A stretch of DNA of 64,000 nt from an uncultured Pelagibacteraceae bacterium (GTDB taxonomy: Bacteria > Pseudomonadota > Alphaproteobacteria > Pelagibacterales > Pelagibacteraceae): NCBI GenBank assembly GCA_902590535.1, contig CACIXF010000002.1:68105-132104 (forward strand). Direction: 5' to 3'. Positions 28,310 through 35,420 of this stretch are shown here, one piece after another. Made by a program: the position numbers and the translations under genes. Position 1 is the first letter of the stretch. Each line of letters begins with the position of its first letter. Below the pieces are notes generated by a model. The model made no database searches and was not told the DNA's origin. It saw only the letters and a list, made by a program, of their open reading frames with translations.

Positions 28310-29179
28310 TTATTTAATTTTATCAATATCATGAATGTTTGTTAAGGAATTGTTAAATTCCTCAATATTCTCTCTTAAAGCTAAACTAGAAATTGAATAA
28401 ATCATTATTAGTAAAAAAACTAATGGTAATGAAGTTATTACTGAAGCATAGCTTTTGATAAGTAATATATAAAAAATAATAAATAAAGCCGATCTAATTA
28501 AAACTGTTTTTCTGAAAACACTTATAATTGAAAGTGAATGCTTTAATAAATTAAAGAAACTCATTTGAGATGGTCCAAAATATCTTTTGCCACGTGTGGA
28601 TGGAATAGAAATTAAATCTTTTTCTATTTTTTTTAATGAACCAGAAAAACTATTCCAGGTAGCTTTTTCGTCTAAAAGTTTCTTTACAGTTGATTTTGAT
28701 AAACAAGTAAAGTTCCCAAATTTAATCGATTGTCCAGTAAATGCTAAAGTTAGGAATTTGTGAAATTGGTAACATAATTGAAAAAATAAACCTTCAGATC
28801 TCTTAACTCTTTCACCAGTAATTGACTTTTCACCTGATTGTTCTGAAAGTTTAATAAAACTTTTAATTTCTTCAGGTCTATCTTCTCCGTCACCATCCAT
28901 AGGAATTACAAAATCGAACTCTTTCTTTTCAAAGATATATTTTAAGCCAGTAGCAATACACCTTGCATGGCCTTTATTCTCTCTCATATTTACTATCTCA
29001 ATATAATTAATGTTCTCAATGTTTGTGTAGGTATCGACTATCTGTTGAGAAGAAGCATCATTGATAACGACTAGTGATATATCGTGATTTAAATCTTTAA
29101 TTTCACTATTGATATTCTCAATCAGTAATTTTAATGAATCTCTATCATTATAAATTGGAATTAATATCACGTACTTCAT
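28310..29179 (-). CDS. GT2 glycosyltransferase with C-terminal membrane segments
   Basis: A 289-aa family 2 glycosyltransferase of the polyprenyl-phosphate sugar (dolichyl-phosphate mannose synthase-like) type: N-terminal VILIPIYNDRDSL, the ENKGHARCIATGLKY motif, and DxD as D95-G-D97 (PMDGDGEDRP). Two hydrophobic segments at about 228-246 and 250-268 would anchor it. It likely loads a sugar onto a polyprenyl phosphate that the neighbouring GT39-like protein then transfers in the periplasm. The two genes abut (29179/29180). Confidence 0.85.
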   Translation of the reverse strand: MKYVILIPIYNDRDSLKLLIENINSEIKDLNHDISLVVINDASSQQIVDTYTNIENINYIEIVNMRENKGHARCIATGLKYIFEKKEFDFVIPMDGDGEDRPEEIKSFIKLSEQSGEKSITGERVKRSEGLFFQLCYQFHKFLTLAFTGQSIKFGNFTCLSKSTVKKLLDEKATWNSFSGSLKKIEKDLISIPSTRGKRYFGPSQMSFFNLLKHSLSIISVFRKTVLIRSALFIIFYILLIKSYASVITSLPLVFLLIMIYSISSLALRENIEEFNNSLTNIHDIDKIK

Positions 29180-30502
29180 CTATCTTGCTCCTACACAAAT
29201 ATTATCAAGACACATATAATCTTTCAATTGATCAAGCTTTTCTCTTTCAACAACACCTTCCCAAATTGGTCGTGAATTTAAATGATACGAAAGATTTCCA
29301 GCATTCCATTCATCACCTAAAACTACATTTATAGTAGAACTGAATTGTTGGTTCCAAGCATATTGAGTTTTTATTGCAATTTCTTTGCCTGGATAATCTG
29401 TTCTCTTATCGTCTTTTGAAATTGAAACATAAGCATAAAGCACAGGTGATAAGAGGAAAAAGAAAATAAATCCAATCATAAATGGTTTTAACTTTTTATA
29501 ATTAACTTGAGCTTGTAATAAATAAACAAACAGTGTGCCAAAAAATAGATAAAAAGGTGTCATCCACATAGTTCTTATTTTTGATCCAGTAATTAACGAT
29601 GTTAAAAGCATTAAAATAATTGGCAAAATATTAATTGCTAATAAAAATAGTAATTTTTTATCTTTAAAATTTAAATTTAATTTAATTTTTTTAACTAATA
29701 ACCAGGATAATATTAAAAAAGGAATTAAAATTCCTAATTGTTTTAACAAAAAAATTACCGGAAATTTAATATGATCTAAAAAACTAGATTGTTCTAAGCC
29801 AGTTCTAGCTAATCCATATGTAATAGTAATGAATTCGTTATTATTTAACCAAATTAAATGTGGAACTAAAACTACTAAAAAAACTTCAATGGTAATTAGA
29901 TATTTGAAATCAAATTTTCTCTCTTTTTTTAAAAATATTAAATAAATAAATAAAAGGTCAATTGAAACCAAAAGATAAAGAAATAGATATTTGGATAAAA
30001 AACCAAAAGCTGCAAAAAGACCTACTAAAAAACAGTCTGAAAACTTTATTTCTTTTTCATTAAAAATTTTCCAAGAATAATAAACTGTTAAAGACCAGAA
30101 AGGTAATTGACATACATTTACATTAAATTCTGGTGAAGTGAAATTATAAAAATAAATCGTTTCGATTAATAAAACAGAAATTAAACCTAATACCTTGTTA
30201 TTAAATATTTCTTTTGAGAATTTAAAAACAAAATAAAAAGAAGTAATTACAAAAATTTGACTTAATAAATAATAAACCCAATCTTGAGGTCCAAAAATTT
30301 GGTATAAAACTTCAGGAAAAAAAGCGCTCATCGGTGGATGTTTATTAAATCCCCAATCTAGATTACTTCCCCATGCTAAAGCTTCGATTGTATCTAGTGG
30401 CAAATTATGGTTTGTAAGTGATGGAATCAAAGTCCAAAAAATTAGATGAGCTATAACAAAAATATAAAAAACATTATCAATATTTTTGTTATTAATAGTC
30501 AT
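29180..30502 (-). CDS. ArnT/PMT-like integral membrane glycosyltransferase
   Basis: A 440-aa polytopic protein with about ten hydrophobic segments. The first periplasmic loop has acidic residues in LPLDTIEALAWGSNLDWGFNKHPPMSAFF, as in ArnT/protein mannosyltransferase (GT39/GT83) enzymes that use polyprenyl-phosphate sugars. The acceptor could be lipid A, a glycolipid or protein. Its partner GT2 gene follows directly. It is divergent from dksA with a 78-nt gap. Confidence 0.82.
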   Translation of the reverse strand: MTINNKNIDNVFYIFVIAHLIFWTLIPSLTNHNLPLDTIEALAWGSNLDWGFNKHPPMSAFFPEVLYQIFGPQDWVYYLLSQIFVITSFYFVFKFSKEIFNNKVLGLISVLLIETIYFYNFTSPEFNVNVCQLPFWSLTVYYSWKIFNEKEIKFSDCFLVGLFAAFGFLSKYLFLYLLVSIDLLFIYLIFLKKERKFDFKYLITIEVFLVVLVPHLIWLNNNEFITITYGLARTGLEQSSFLDHIKFPVIFLLKQLGILIPFLILSWLLVKKIKLNLNFKDKKLLFLLAINILPIILMLLTSLITGSKIRTMWMTPFYLFFGTLFVYLLQAQVNYKKLKPFMIGFIFFFLLSPVLYAYVSISKDDKRTDYPGKEIAIKTQYAWNQQFSSTINVVLGDEWNAGNLSYHLNSRPIWEGVVEREKLDQLKDYMCLDNICVGAR

Positions 30503-30531
30503 TTATAAATATTTATAACAATTAAGCTTGC

Positions 30532-30559
30532 TTGACACCCCTAATTTGCTGAATATACT
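30532..30559 (+). promoter_or_regulatory. Near-consensus sigma70 promoter of dksA
   Basis: TTGACA at 30532-30537, a 16-bp spacer and TATACT at 30554-30559, followed by a GC-rich CTCCGAGCG start region, a possible stringent-control discriminator. The transcript would begin near 30566, about 15 nt before the dksA ATG. Confidence 0.8.
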
Positions 30560-30580
30560 CCGAGCGATTAAAATTAAGCT

Positions 30581-31096
30581 ATGCCAAAGACTGCTAAAGC
30601 AAAGAAAAAAGTATCAAAACCTAAAACAAAAGTTGTAAGTAAAGCAAAACCAACTTCGACTAAAGTTGTTTCGAAAGTTCCTGTAAAAATTTCAAAAACC
30701 TATGTCCCGAAAGATACTGAAAAATATATGTGTGAAAAACACAAAGTGTATTTCAGAATAAGACTCACTGAATGGAAAAAGGAATTAATCAAAGCTAATA
30801 ATGAAGCCCTTTATAATGGTGGGATGGATGACAATAATATTTCCGCTGATATTGTTGACCAGGCTAACTCATATATTGATAGCAATGTAGAGATGAAAGC
30901 AATCAATAGACAAATTAAATTAATTTCAGAAATTGATAAGGCGTTAAGAAGAATTAGAGAAGATACTTATGGTTATTGTCTAGATACAGCAGAACCAATA
31001 GGATTAAAAAGATTAATGGCAAGACCTGTTGCCAAGTACACAATTGCAGCACAAGAAAAGCATGAAAAAGAGGAAAAAGTTCATGCAGATGATTAG
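30581..31096 (+). CDS. dksA: DksA-type RNA polymerase-binding regulator
   Basis: Binds the RNA polymerase secondary channel and works with ppGpp. The coiled-coil tip motif is kept as D90-x2-D93-x-A95 (ADIVDQA), and the C-terminal globular region reads YGYCLDTAEPIGLKRLMARP. Only C133 remains of the four zinc-finger cysteines, the cysteine-poor form seen in alphaproteobacterial DksA proteins. The first 40 residues are a lysine-rich extension. Two tiny ORFs follow directly, the first starting 3 nt after the stop. Confidence 0.92.
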   Translation: MPKTAKAKKKVSKPKTKVVSKAKPTSTKVVSKVPVKISKTYVPKDTEKYMCEKHKVYFRIRLTEWKKELIKANNEALYNGGMDDNNISADIVDQANSYIDSNVEMKAINRQIKLISEIDKALRRIREDTYGYCLDTAEPIGLKRLMARPVAKYTIAAQEKHEKEEKVHADD

Positions 31097-31098
31097 TG

Positions 31099-31215
31099 AT
31101 GAAAAAAAAATCATCTAAACAAAGCTCAATATCATTTCTTTTTGCTAAGAAATATATTTATTTTTACTATCCTTTCTTCTGGATTGTGTTGTTGTTATAT
31201 TTATTTTTAAAATGA
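31099..31215 (+). CDS. Tiny membrane protein, 38 aa
   Basis: An ORF starting 3 nt after the dksA stop. The product has a basic serine-rich head (MKKKSSKQSS) and one strongly hydrophobic aromatic segment (about residues 20-37: YIYFYYPFFWIVLLLYLF), ending in LK. I do not recognise it. Its stop overlaps the next ORF's start in an ATGA arrangement (31212-31215), which points to translational coupling. Short ORFs arise by chance; location, polarity and coupling are what support it. Confidence 0.55.
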   Translation: MKKKSSKQSSISFLFAKKYIYFYYPFFWIVLLLYLFLK

Positions 31216-31307
31216 ACAAAAAATTAGTTTTAATCATTATTGTAATTGTTGCTATTGAATTTTCAGGTTATGGAATACTTAGTACTCTTTACAGACTGTT
31301 TGGATAA
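31212..31307 (+). CDS. Tiny membrane protein, 31 aa
   Basis: An ORF overlapping the preceding one by four bases (ATGA). The product is a single transmembrane helix with a KK head (MNKKLVLIIIVIVAIEFSGY) and a short polar tail (GILSTLYRLFG). Charge pattern suggests N-in, C-out. It ends 3 nt before the convergent glutathione transferase stop, so the space between dksA and that gene is completely filled by these two ORFs. Function unknown. Confidence 0.55.
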   Translation: MNKKLVLIIIVIVAIEFSGYGILSTLYRLFG

Positions 31308-31310
31308 ATT

Positions 31311-31937
31311 TTAAAGTTTAGGAATTTTTGCATCTCTATCCATAAAACTGTAACCTTTAACTACAGCTTCACGATCTGCTATTTCTAAATACCATCTAGA
31401 TAAATTTTTATAATTTTTCAAACCAATATCATGCCATTCGTGTCTTGCCATCCACGGCCAAGTTGCAATATCAGCAATTGTATAATCATTACCTGCAAGA
31501 AATTTAGATTCTTTTAATCTAGCATCTAGTTCTCCATAAATTCTTTTGGTAATTTTAAAATATCGTTCCTCACCAAACTCACTTTTACCAGGATTATAGT
31601 GATGAAACTGATGATGTTGACCAATCATAGGACCTACAGTGCCCATTTGAGCCATTAACCACTGATTAATAACTAGTCTATCTTTTTCACTATAAAGTTT
31701 TCCACTTTTGTCTGCTAAGTACATTAATATTGCACCAGATTCGAAAATGCTTTTATTATTCTTATGATCAATGATTACTGGAATTTTTCCAAAAGGACTT
31801 AGCTTTATAAATTCTGGTTTGAATTGTTCATCTTTACCTAAATCAACTTTGGTTACTTTGTATTCATAACCAATTTCTTCAAGCATAATACTAATTTTCC
31901 ATCCATTAGGAGTATTAGCAGAAAAAAGTTCTATCAT
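31311..31937 (-). CDS. Glutathione S-transferase (nu-class, YfcG/YghU-like)
   Basis: A 208-aa GST with N-terminal thioredoxin fold (IELFSANTPNGWKISIMLEE) and C-terminal helical domain (DARLKESKFLAGNDYTIADIATWPW). The TPNG motif at residues 9-12 is that of nu-class enzymes such as YfcG, which have disulfide reductase or peroxidase activity rather than classic conjugation. Overlaps the ferredoxin reductase gene by 4 nt, so the three genes ferredoxin-FNR-GST are coupled. A redox role is inferred. Confidence 0.88.
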   Translation of the reverse strand: MIELFSANTPNGWKISIMLEEIGYEYKVTKVDLGKDEQFKPEFIKLSPFGKIPVIIDHKNNKSIFESGAILMYLADKSGKLYSEKDRLVINQWLMAQMGTVGPMIGQHHQFHHYNPGKSEFGEERYFKITKRIYGELDARLKESKFLAGNDYTIADIATWPWMARHEWHDIGLKNYKNLSRWYLEIADREAVVKGYSFMDRDAKIPKL

Positions 31938-32950
31938 TTTTTAATTCCAAGTCTTTCTTGTGCAGCTTTAGATGTTGTTGTAAATTCAAATCTTAATTTC
32001 TCATCTGGTTTTGCATATTTAAAACACCCTCTTGCAGCAAGTGCGCCTTCATGAAAACCAGAAAGAATTAATTTTAATTTTCCTGGATAAGAACAAATAT
32101 CTCCAATTGCAAATATTCCATTTACATTAGTTTCAAAGTTTTCTGTATTTACCTGAACAGTTTTTTTATCAATATTTAATCCCCAATCTAAAATAGGGCC
32201 AAGTTGCATTATTAAACCAAAAAAACCTAATACATAATCAGATTTAATTTCTTTAATTTCACCTTCGTCGTGTTTTATTTTAACAGTTTCAATTTGTTTA
32301 TCTCCACTTACCGAATCCATCTGAAACTTTGTATATAAATTTAATTTTCCTTGATCATTTAGTTCTCTCACTTTTTGAACACTAGACTCTGCTCCACTAA
32401 AAGCATCTCTTCTATGAATTAAATTTACTTTTGAAGTATTGGATAGCTCTATGGCCCAATCTAAAGCGGAGTCTCCTCCTCCAAAAATCGAAATAGTTTT
32501 GTCTTCAAATATTGATTTGTCTTTAACTGAGTAAAATAAAGAACCACCTTTAAATTTTTCACACTCCTTTACTGGAAACTTTCTTGGTTCAAAAGAACCT
32601 ACGCCACCAGCTATTACAATTGCTGCAACATCAAATTCTACTCCACCAGAAGTTTTAACATGCCATCTATTTTGATTTTTTTTTAATAATTCTACTCTTT
32701 CATTTAAATGAAATTTGACATTAAAAGGTTTAATTTGTTGTAAAAGATTATTTGTTAACTCTTCCCCTGTACACTCAGGTACGGCTGGGATGTCATAAAT
32801 AGGTTTATCAGGGTAAAGCTCGATACATTGACCTCCTGCTTTATCAAGATTATCCACTATCTCACAACTTAATCCTATAATTCCAAGTTGATGAGCACAA
32901 AACAACCCTGTTGGCCCTGCTCCAATAATTAATACATCTGTTTTATTCAT
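31934..32950 (-). CDS. Ferredoxin-NADP reductase (thioredoxin reductase-like type)
   Basis: A 338-aa flavoprotein resembling YumC-type ferredoxin/flavodoxin-NADP+ reductases: FAD fold G10-A-G-P-T-G15, DKAGGQCIELYPDKPIYDIPA, NADP site IFGGGDSALDWA, and C-terminal GIFAIGDICSYPGKLKLILSGFHEGALAAR. It lacks the CxxC redox pair of true thioredoxin reductase. It starts one base after the ferredoxin stop. It would transfer electrons from NADPH to that ferredoxin. Confidence 0.92.
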   Translation of the reverse strand: MNKTDVLIIGAGPTGLFCAHQLGIIGLSCEIVDNLDKAGGQCIELYPDKPIYDIPAVPECTGEELTNNLLQQIKPFNVKFHLNERVELLKKNQNRWHVKTSGGVEFDVAAIVIAGGVGSFEPRKFPVKECEKFKGGSLFYSVKDKSIFEDKTISIFGGGDSALDWAIELSNTSKVNLIHRRDAFSGAESSVQKVRELNDQGKLNLYTKFQMDSVSGDKQIETVKIKHDEGEIKEIKSDYVLGFFGLIMQLGPILDWGLNIDKKTVQVNTENFETNVNGIFAIGDICSYPGKLKLILSGFHEGALAARGCFKYAKPDEKLRFEFTTTSKAAQERLGIKK

Positions 32951-33271
32951 TTAACCTTGCTTCGATGGGATATTTACTTCCAATCCATCTAACTCTTCAG
33001 AAACTATTAACTGACAACTCAACCTACTATTATTTTTTGGTTCAAACGCCATATCAAGCATATCTTCTTCACCATCCTCTTTTGCTGGAAGCTTATCTAA
33101 CCATTCTTCTTTGACATAAACATGGCATGTAGCACAAGCCATTCCTCCTCCACAATCTGCATCAATTCCTGGAATATCATTTTGAATCGCACCTTCCATT
33201 ACAGTTAGTCCCTTTTGAACATCAATGGTATGAGTTTTGTTATCGTGTGTGTGGTATGTAATTTTTGCCAT
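32951..33271 (-). CDS. Adrenodoxin-type [2Fe-2S] ferredoxin
   Basis: A 106-aa ferredoxin with the four cluster cysteines C40, C46, C49 and C86 ([14 protein letters not shown] ... LSCQL), the adrenodoxin/putidaredoxin arrangement (Cx5Cx2C). Acidic surface between 65 and 75 ([13 protein letters not shown]) matches the reductase docking region. Encoded between the desaturase (63 nt upstream) and its reductase, so it is the probable electron carrier for the desaturase. Confidence 0.93.
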   Translation of the reverse strand: MAKITYHTHDNKTHTIDVQKGLTVMEGAIQNDIPGIDADCGGGMACATCHVYVKEEWLDKLPAKEDGEEDMLDMAFEPKNNSRLSCQLIVSEELDGLEVNIPSKQG

Positions 33272-33334
33272 GCGTTATATATAGTTTCTTATCTAAATTG
33301 AACAAGTAAGTAAAATCATACTTAGTATATTTTT

Positions 33335-34336
33335 TTATATATTTTGAGCTTCTGGTAGCTCTTTTTTTATAAAGTAGCTTTCATCTACTTTTTGTTTCAT
33401 AAGTGCTGGAATAATTTCTTTATAAGCGTCTATTAATCCATCATTTGGCTTTGGTAATTGATCTTTTATATGATGGTGTAACTTATCAAGATTATATGAA
33501 GGAACAGTTGGAAACATATGATGAGTTAAATGATATTCCATTTTCCAATATAAAAAACTTAGTATTGGATTTAAATACATTTCACGTGATGTAACCCTAT
33601 GATCTTTTATATTTCTTGCAAGTCCTGCATGTTGAGTGAATGCAACAAGTTTGTGTAAAGTTTTTCCATAAAATTGCGGTAACACAAAATACAATAAAGG
33701 CATCCAAGAAGAAACTAGTATAGACCATAAAATAATTGAAAGCCAAATAGCAACATAAATTCTTGAAATTAAAATTGCTTTTGCTTGCGCATTCTCTGGA
33801 ATGCTATCTTGCATAACTTTTGTTTTAATTCCTAAAGCATGCTGAACAATTTCAAAAGAAATGTGGTTTTTAAAATAAATTAAATCTAAAAATGGAATTA
33901 CATTTATAATTAATCTTTTTGGTGTTTCTTTTAAATCATTTCCATATTCAATTTCGTGATCAAAAGGATTTTCTGTTGAATAAGTATTTCCATGATGAAC
34001 AAAGTGTGTGTATCTCCATCGTGTAGGTTCAAAATTGGCCATGTAGGATGAAATGTAATAAAAAAATTCGTTTAAGAATTTTGATTGAAAAGCAGTTTTG
34101 TGACCTGTTTCATGCCATAATGGATTAGAGAAAGAATAAATGTTTGCATAAACTAAAAACCAAAATACTGACCACCATGTACCCCATGTTTGATATGCAA
34201 GAATTCCGGTTATCAATAATAATCCAAAAAAAACCGAAACATGTTGCAGTCCTTTTATATCTGATTTCTTAGAAAGCTCTTTAAGAACTTCTTTATCAAC
34301 TTGGCACTTGTGCCATTTTTCTAATTTCACATCCAT
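33335..34336 (-). CDS. Membrane fatty acid desaturase
   Basis: A 333-aa di-iron membrane enzyme when started at ATG 34336 (MDVKLEKWHK); the longer in-frame start at 34402 lies within the proteorhodopsin terminator and is rejected. Histidine boxes: H75ETGH79, H111FVHH115 and H269LTHH273, with hydrophobic segments between them. It fits acyl-lipid/acyl-CoA desaturases and related hydroxylases. O2 and electrons are needed, and ferredoxin plus its NADPH reductase are encoded immediately downstream. Introducing double bases of unsaturation into membrane lipids is inferred; hydroxylation of another substrate is an alternative. Confidence 0.87.
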   Translation of the reverse strand: MDVKLEKWHKCQVDKEVLKELSKKSDIKGLQHVSVFFGLLLITGILAYQTWGTWWSVFWFLVYANIYSFSNPLWHETGHKTAFQSKFLNEFFYYISSYMANFEPTRWRYTHFVHHGNTYSTENPFDHEIEYGNDLKETPKRLIINVIPFLDLIYFKNHISFEIVQHALGIKTKVMQDSIPENAQAKAILISRIYVAIWLSIILWSILVSSWMPLLYFVLPQFYGKTLHKLVAFTQHAGLARNIKDHRVTSREMYLNPILSFLYWKMEYHLTHHMFPTVPSYNLDKLHHHIKDQLPKPNDGLIDAYKEIIPALMKQKVDESYFIKKELPEAQNI

Positions 34337-34379
34337 AGATAAAAAATATGTATAGTTATTATACATAATTTTAATAAAG

Positions 34380-34418
34380 GTAAAAAAAAAGGGCAAGTAC
34401 AAAATTGTACCTGCCCTT
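34380..34418 (-). terminator. Intrinsic terminator after proteorhodopsin
   Basis: Stem GGGCAGGTACAA/TTGTACTTGCCC (34391-34416, one G-T pair) followed on the minus strand by nine T residues. It follows the rhodopsin stop by about 20 nt and separates it from the desaturase gene. Confidence 0.9.
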
Positions 34419-34437
34419 AATTTAAATTTTAGCTAAA

Positions 34438-35211
34438 TTACTTAGCTCTTCTTCCGCTTGAACTAGTTGCAGCAGCCCAGATTACTAGACCAAATGCAAT
34501 TTTGTTAATGAAGTCAGCTAAGTTGTAAACAACGTTTAGTGAGTCAGCATCTACACCACCAGTTAAGTAACCAAATACATAACCTAATGGGTAAATTGCC
34601 CAACCTACTGTAACGATCATTCTCATTGCTCCGAATGCAGTTACAAGAGCTTTGTTACCACTCTTCTGTGCAGCTTTACCAGCTTCACCTGAGAATACTT
34701 CATAAAGAATGTATACCCAACCTGCCATTCCGATGATGAAACCTAGTGTAGCATTGATATATCCTGCTTCACCTAAGTATCCACCGATTAGCATTACTAA
34801 TGAACCAATTAACAATCTCCAGAACATTCCAGAGTTTGCTTTACCAATAGCTGCTAGAATTAAATAGAATTCTACCATCTGTAATGGCACAGTGATTAAC
34901 CAGTCAATGTATCTGTAAACAGTTGGCGAGTCTCCAGTAGCAACCCATACTTCTCTCATGTACATGTAGTGTATGAATGCAATACCAGTTACTAGACCAG
35001 CAACAATAACTGATGTTCTCCAGCCTGATGCGACATTGCCTGCTTCCATGAAAAAGAAAGCAGTAGCTGCTAACATCCCCATAGAGATAACCCAGAATGA
35101 AATTCCGACGAAGTCATCTTGCATCAACATCGTTGCGTCTGCTGCAATAGCTATACCTGAAAAACCTATCAAGGCCATAGCTGCTAAAGCAAACAGTTTA
35201 AGTTTTTTCAT
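34438..35211 (-). CDS. Proteorhodopsin, blue-tuned
   Basis: Light-driven outward proton pump with seven membrane helices. After a signal peptide (residues 1-23, ending GIAIA) the key residues are H81, proton acceptor D103, T107 and donor E114 (YRYIDWLITVPLQMVEF), and the retinal Schiff-base lysine K237 (ADFINKIAF). Numbering is six higher than in the classic green form, so Q111 corresponds to the tuning site 105; glutamine there means blue absorption. A strong Shine-Dalgarno (GAGGGAG) precedes the ATG and an intrinsic terminator follows. Base composition is visibly more GC-rich than its neighbours, consistent with high expression or transfer. Retinal synthesis genes are not in the window. Confidence 0.97.
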   Translation of the reverse strand: MKKLKLFALAAMALIGFSGIAIAADATMLMQDDFVGISFWVISMGMLAATAFFFMEAGNVASGWRTSVIVAGLVTGIAFIHYMYMREVWVATGDSPTVYRYIDWLITVPLQMVEFYLILAAIGKANSGMFWRLLIGSLVMLIGGYLGEAGYINATLGFIIGMAGWVYILYEVFSGEAGKAAQKSGNKALVTAFGAMRMIVTVGWAIYPLGYVFGYLTGGVDADSLNVVYNLADFINKIAFGLVIWAAATSSSGRRAK

Positions 35212-35241
35212 AAAAAACTCCCTCTTCGTTAGTTTTTATTT

Positions 35242-35275
35242 TAGTTTATATAAACTAGACTTAAGTTGCCTTAAG
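35242..35275. promoter_or_regulatory. Palindromes in the proteorhodopsin promoter region
   Basis: Two adjacent symmetric elements: a perfect 16-bp palindrome TAGTTTATATAAACTA (35242-35257) and CTTAAG-N4-CTTAAG (35260-35275). They lie 31-64 bases upstream of the rhodopsin ATG, in the 209-bp divergent gap with prpE. The TATA core of the first could serve as the -10 with the second just upstream, so an operator role is plausible. No regulator is identified. Confidence 0.4.
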
Positions 35276-35420
35276 CCAATGTCGCGGTTAATAGCAAATT
35301 AAAATAGTTTTATGAAGACTTAATTGTCACTAATAAGCATTGATTTTACTTAATTTTTAAAATTAAATACAATTTATAAGTTAAAAATCAAAAAAAATAA
35401 GGAATTCGAATCAAATTTTT

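Noticed and set aside
34337..34402. Longer N-terminus of the desaturase starting at 34402
   Set aside because: It would begin inside the terminator of proteorhodopsin and encodes a non-conserved stretch; the ATG at 34336 gives a normal start.
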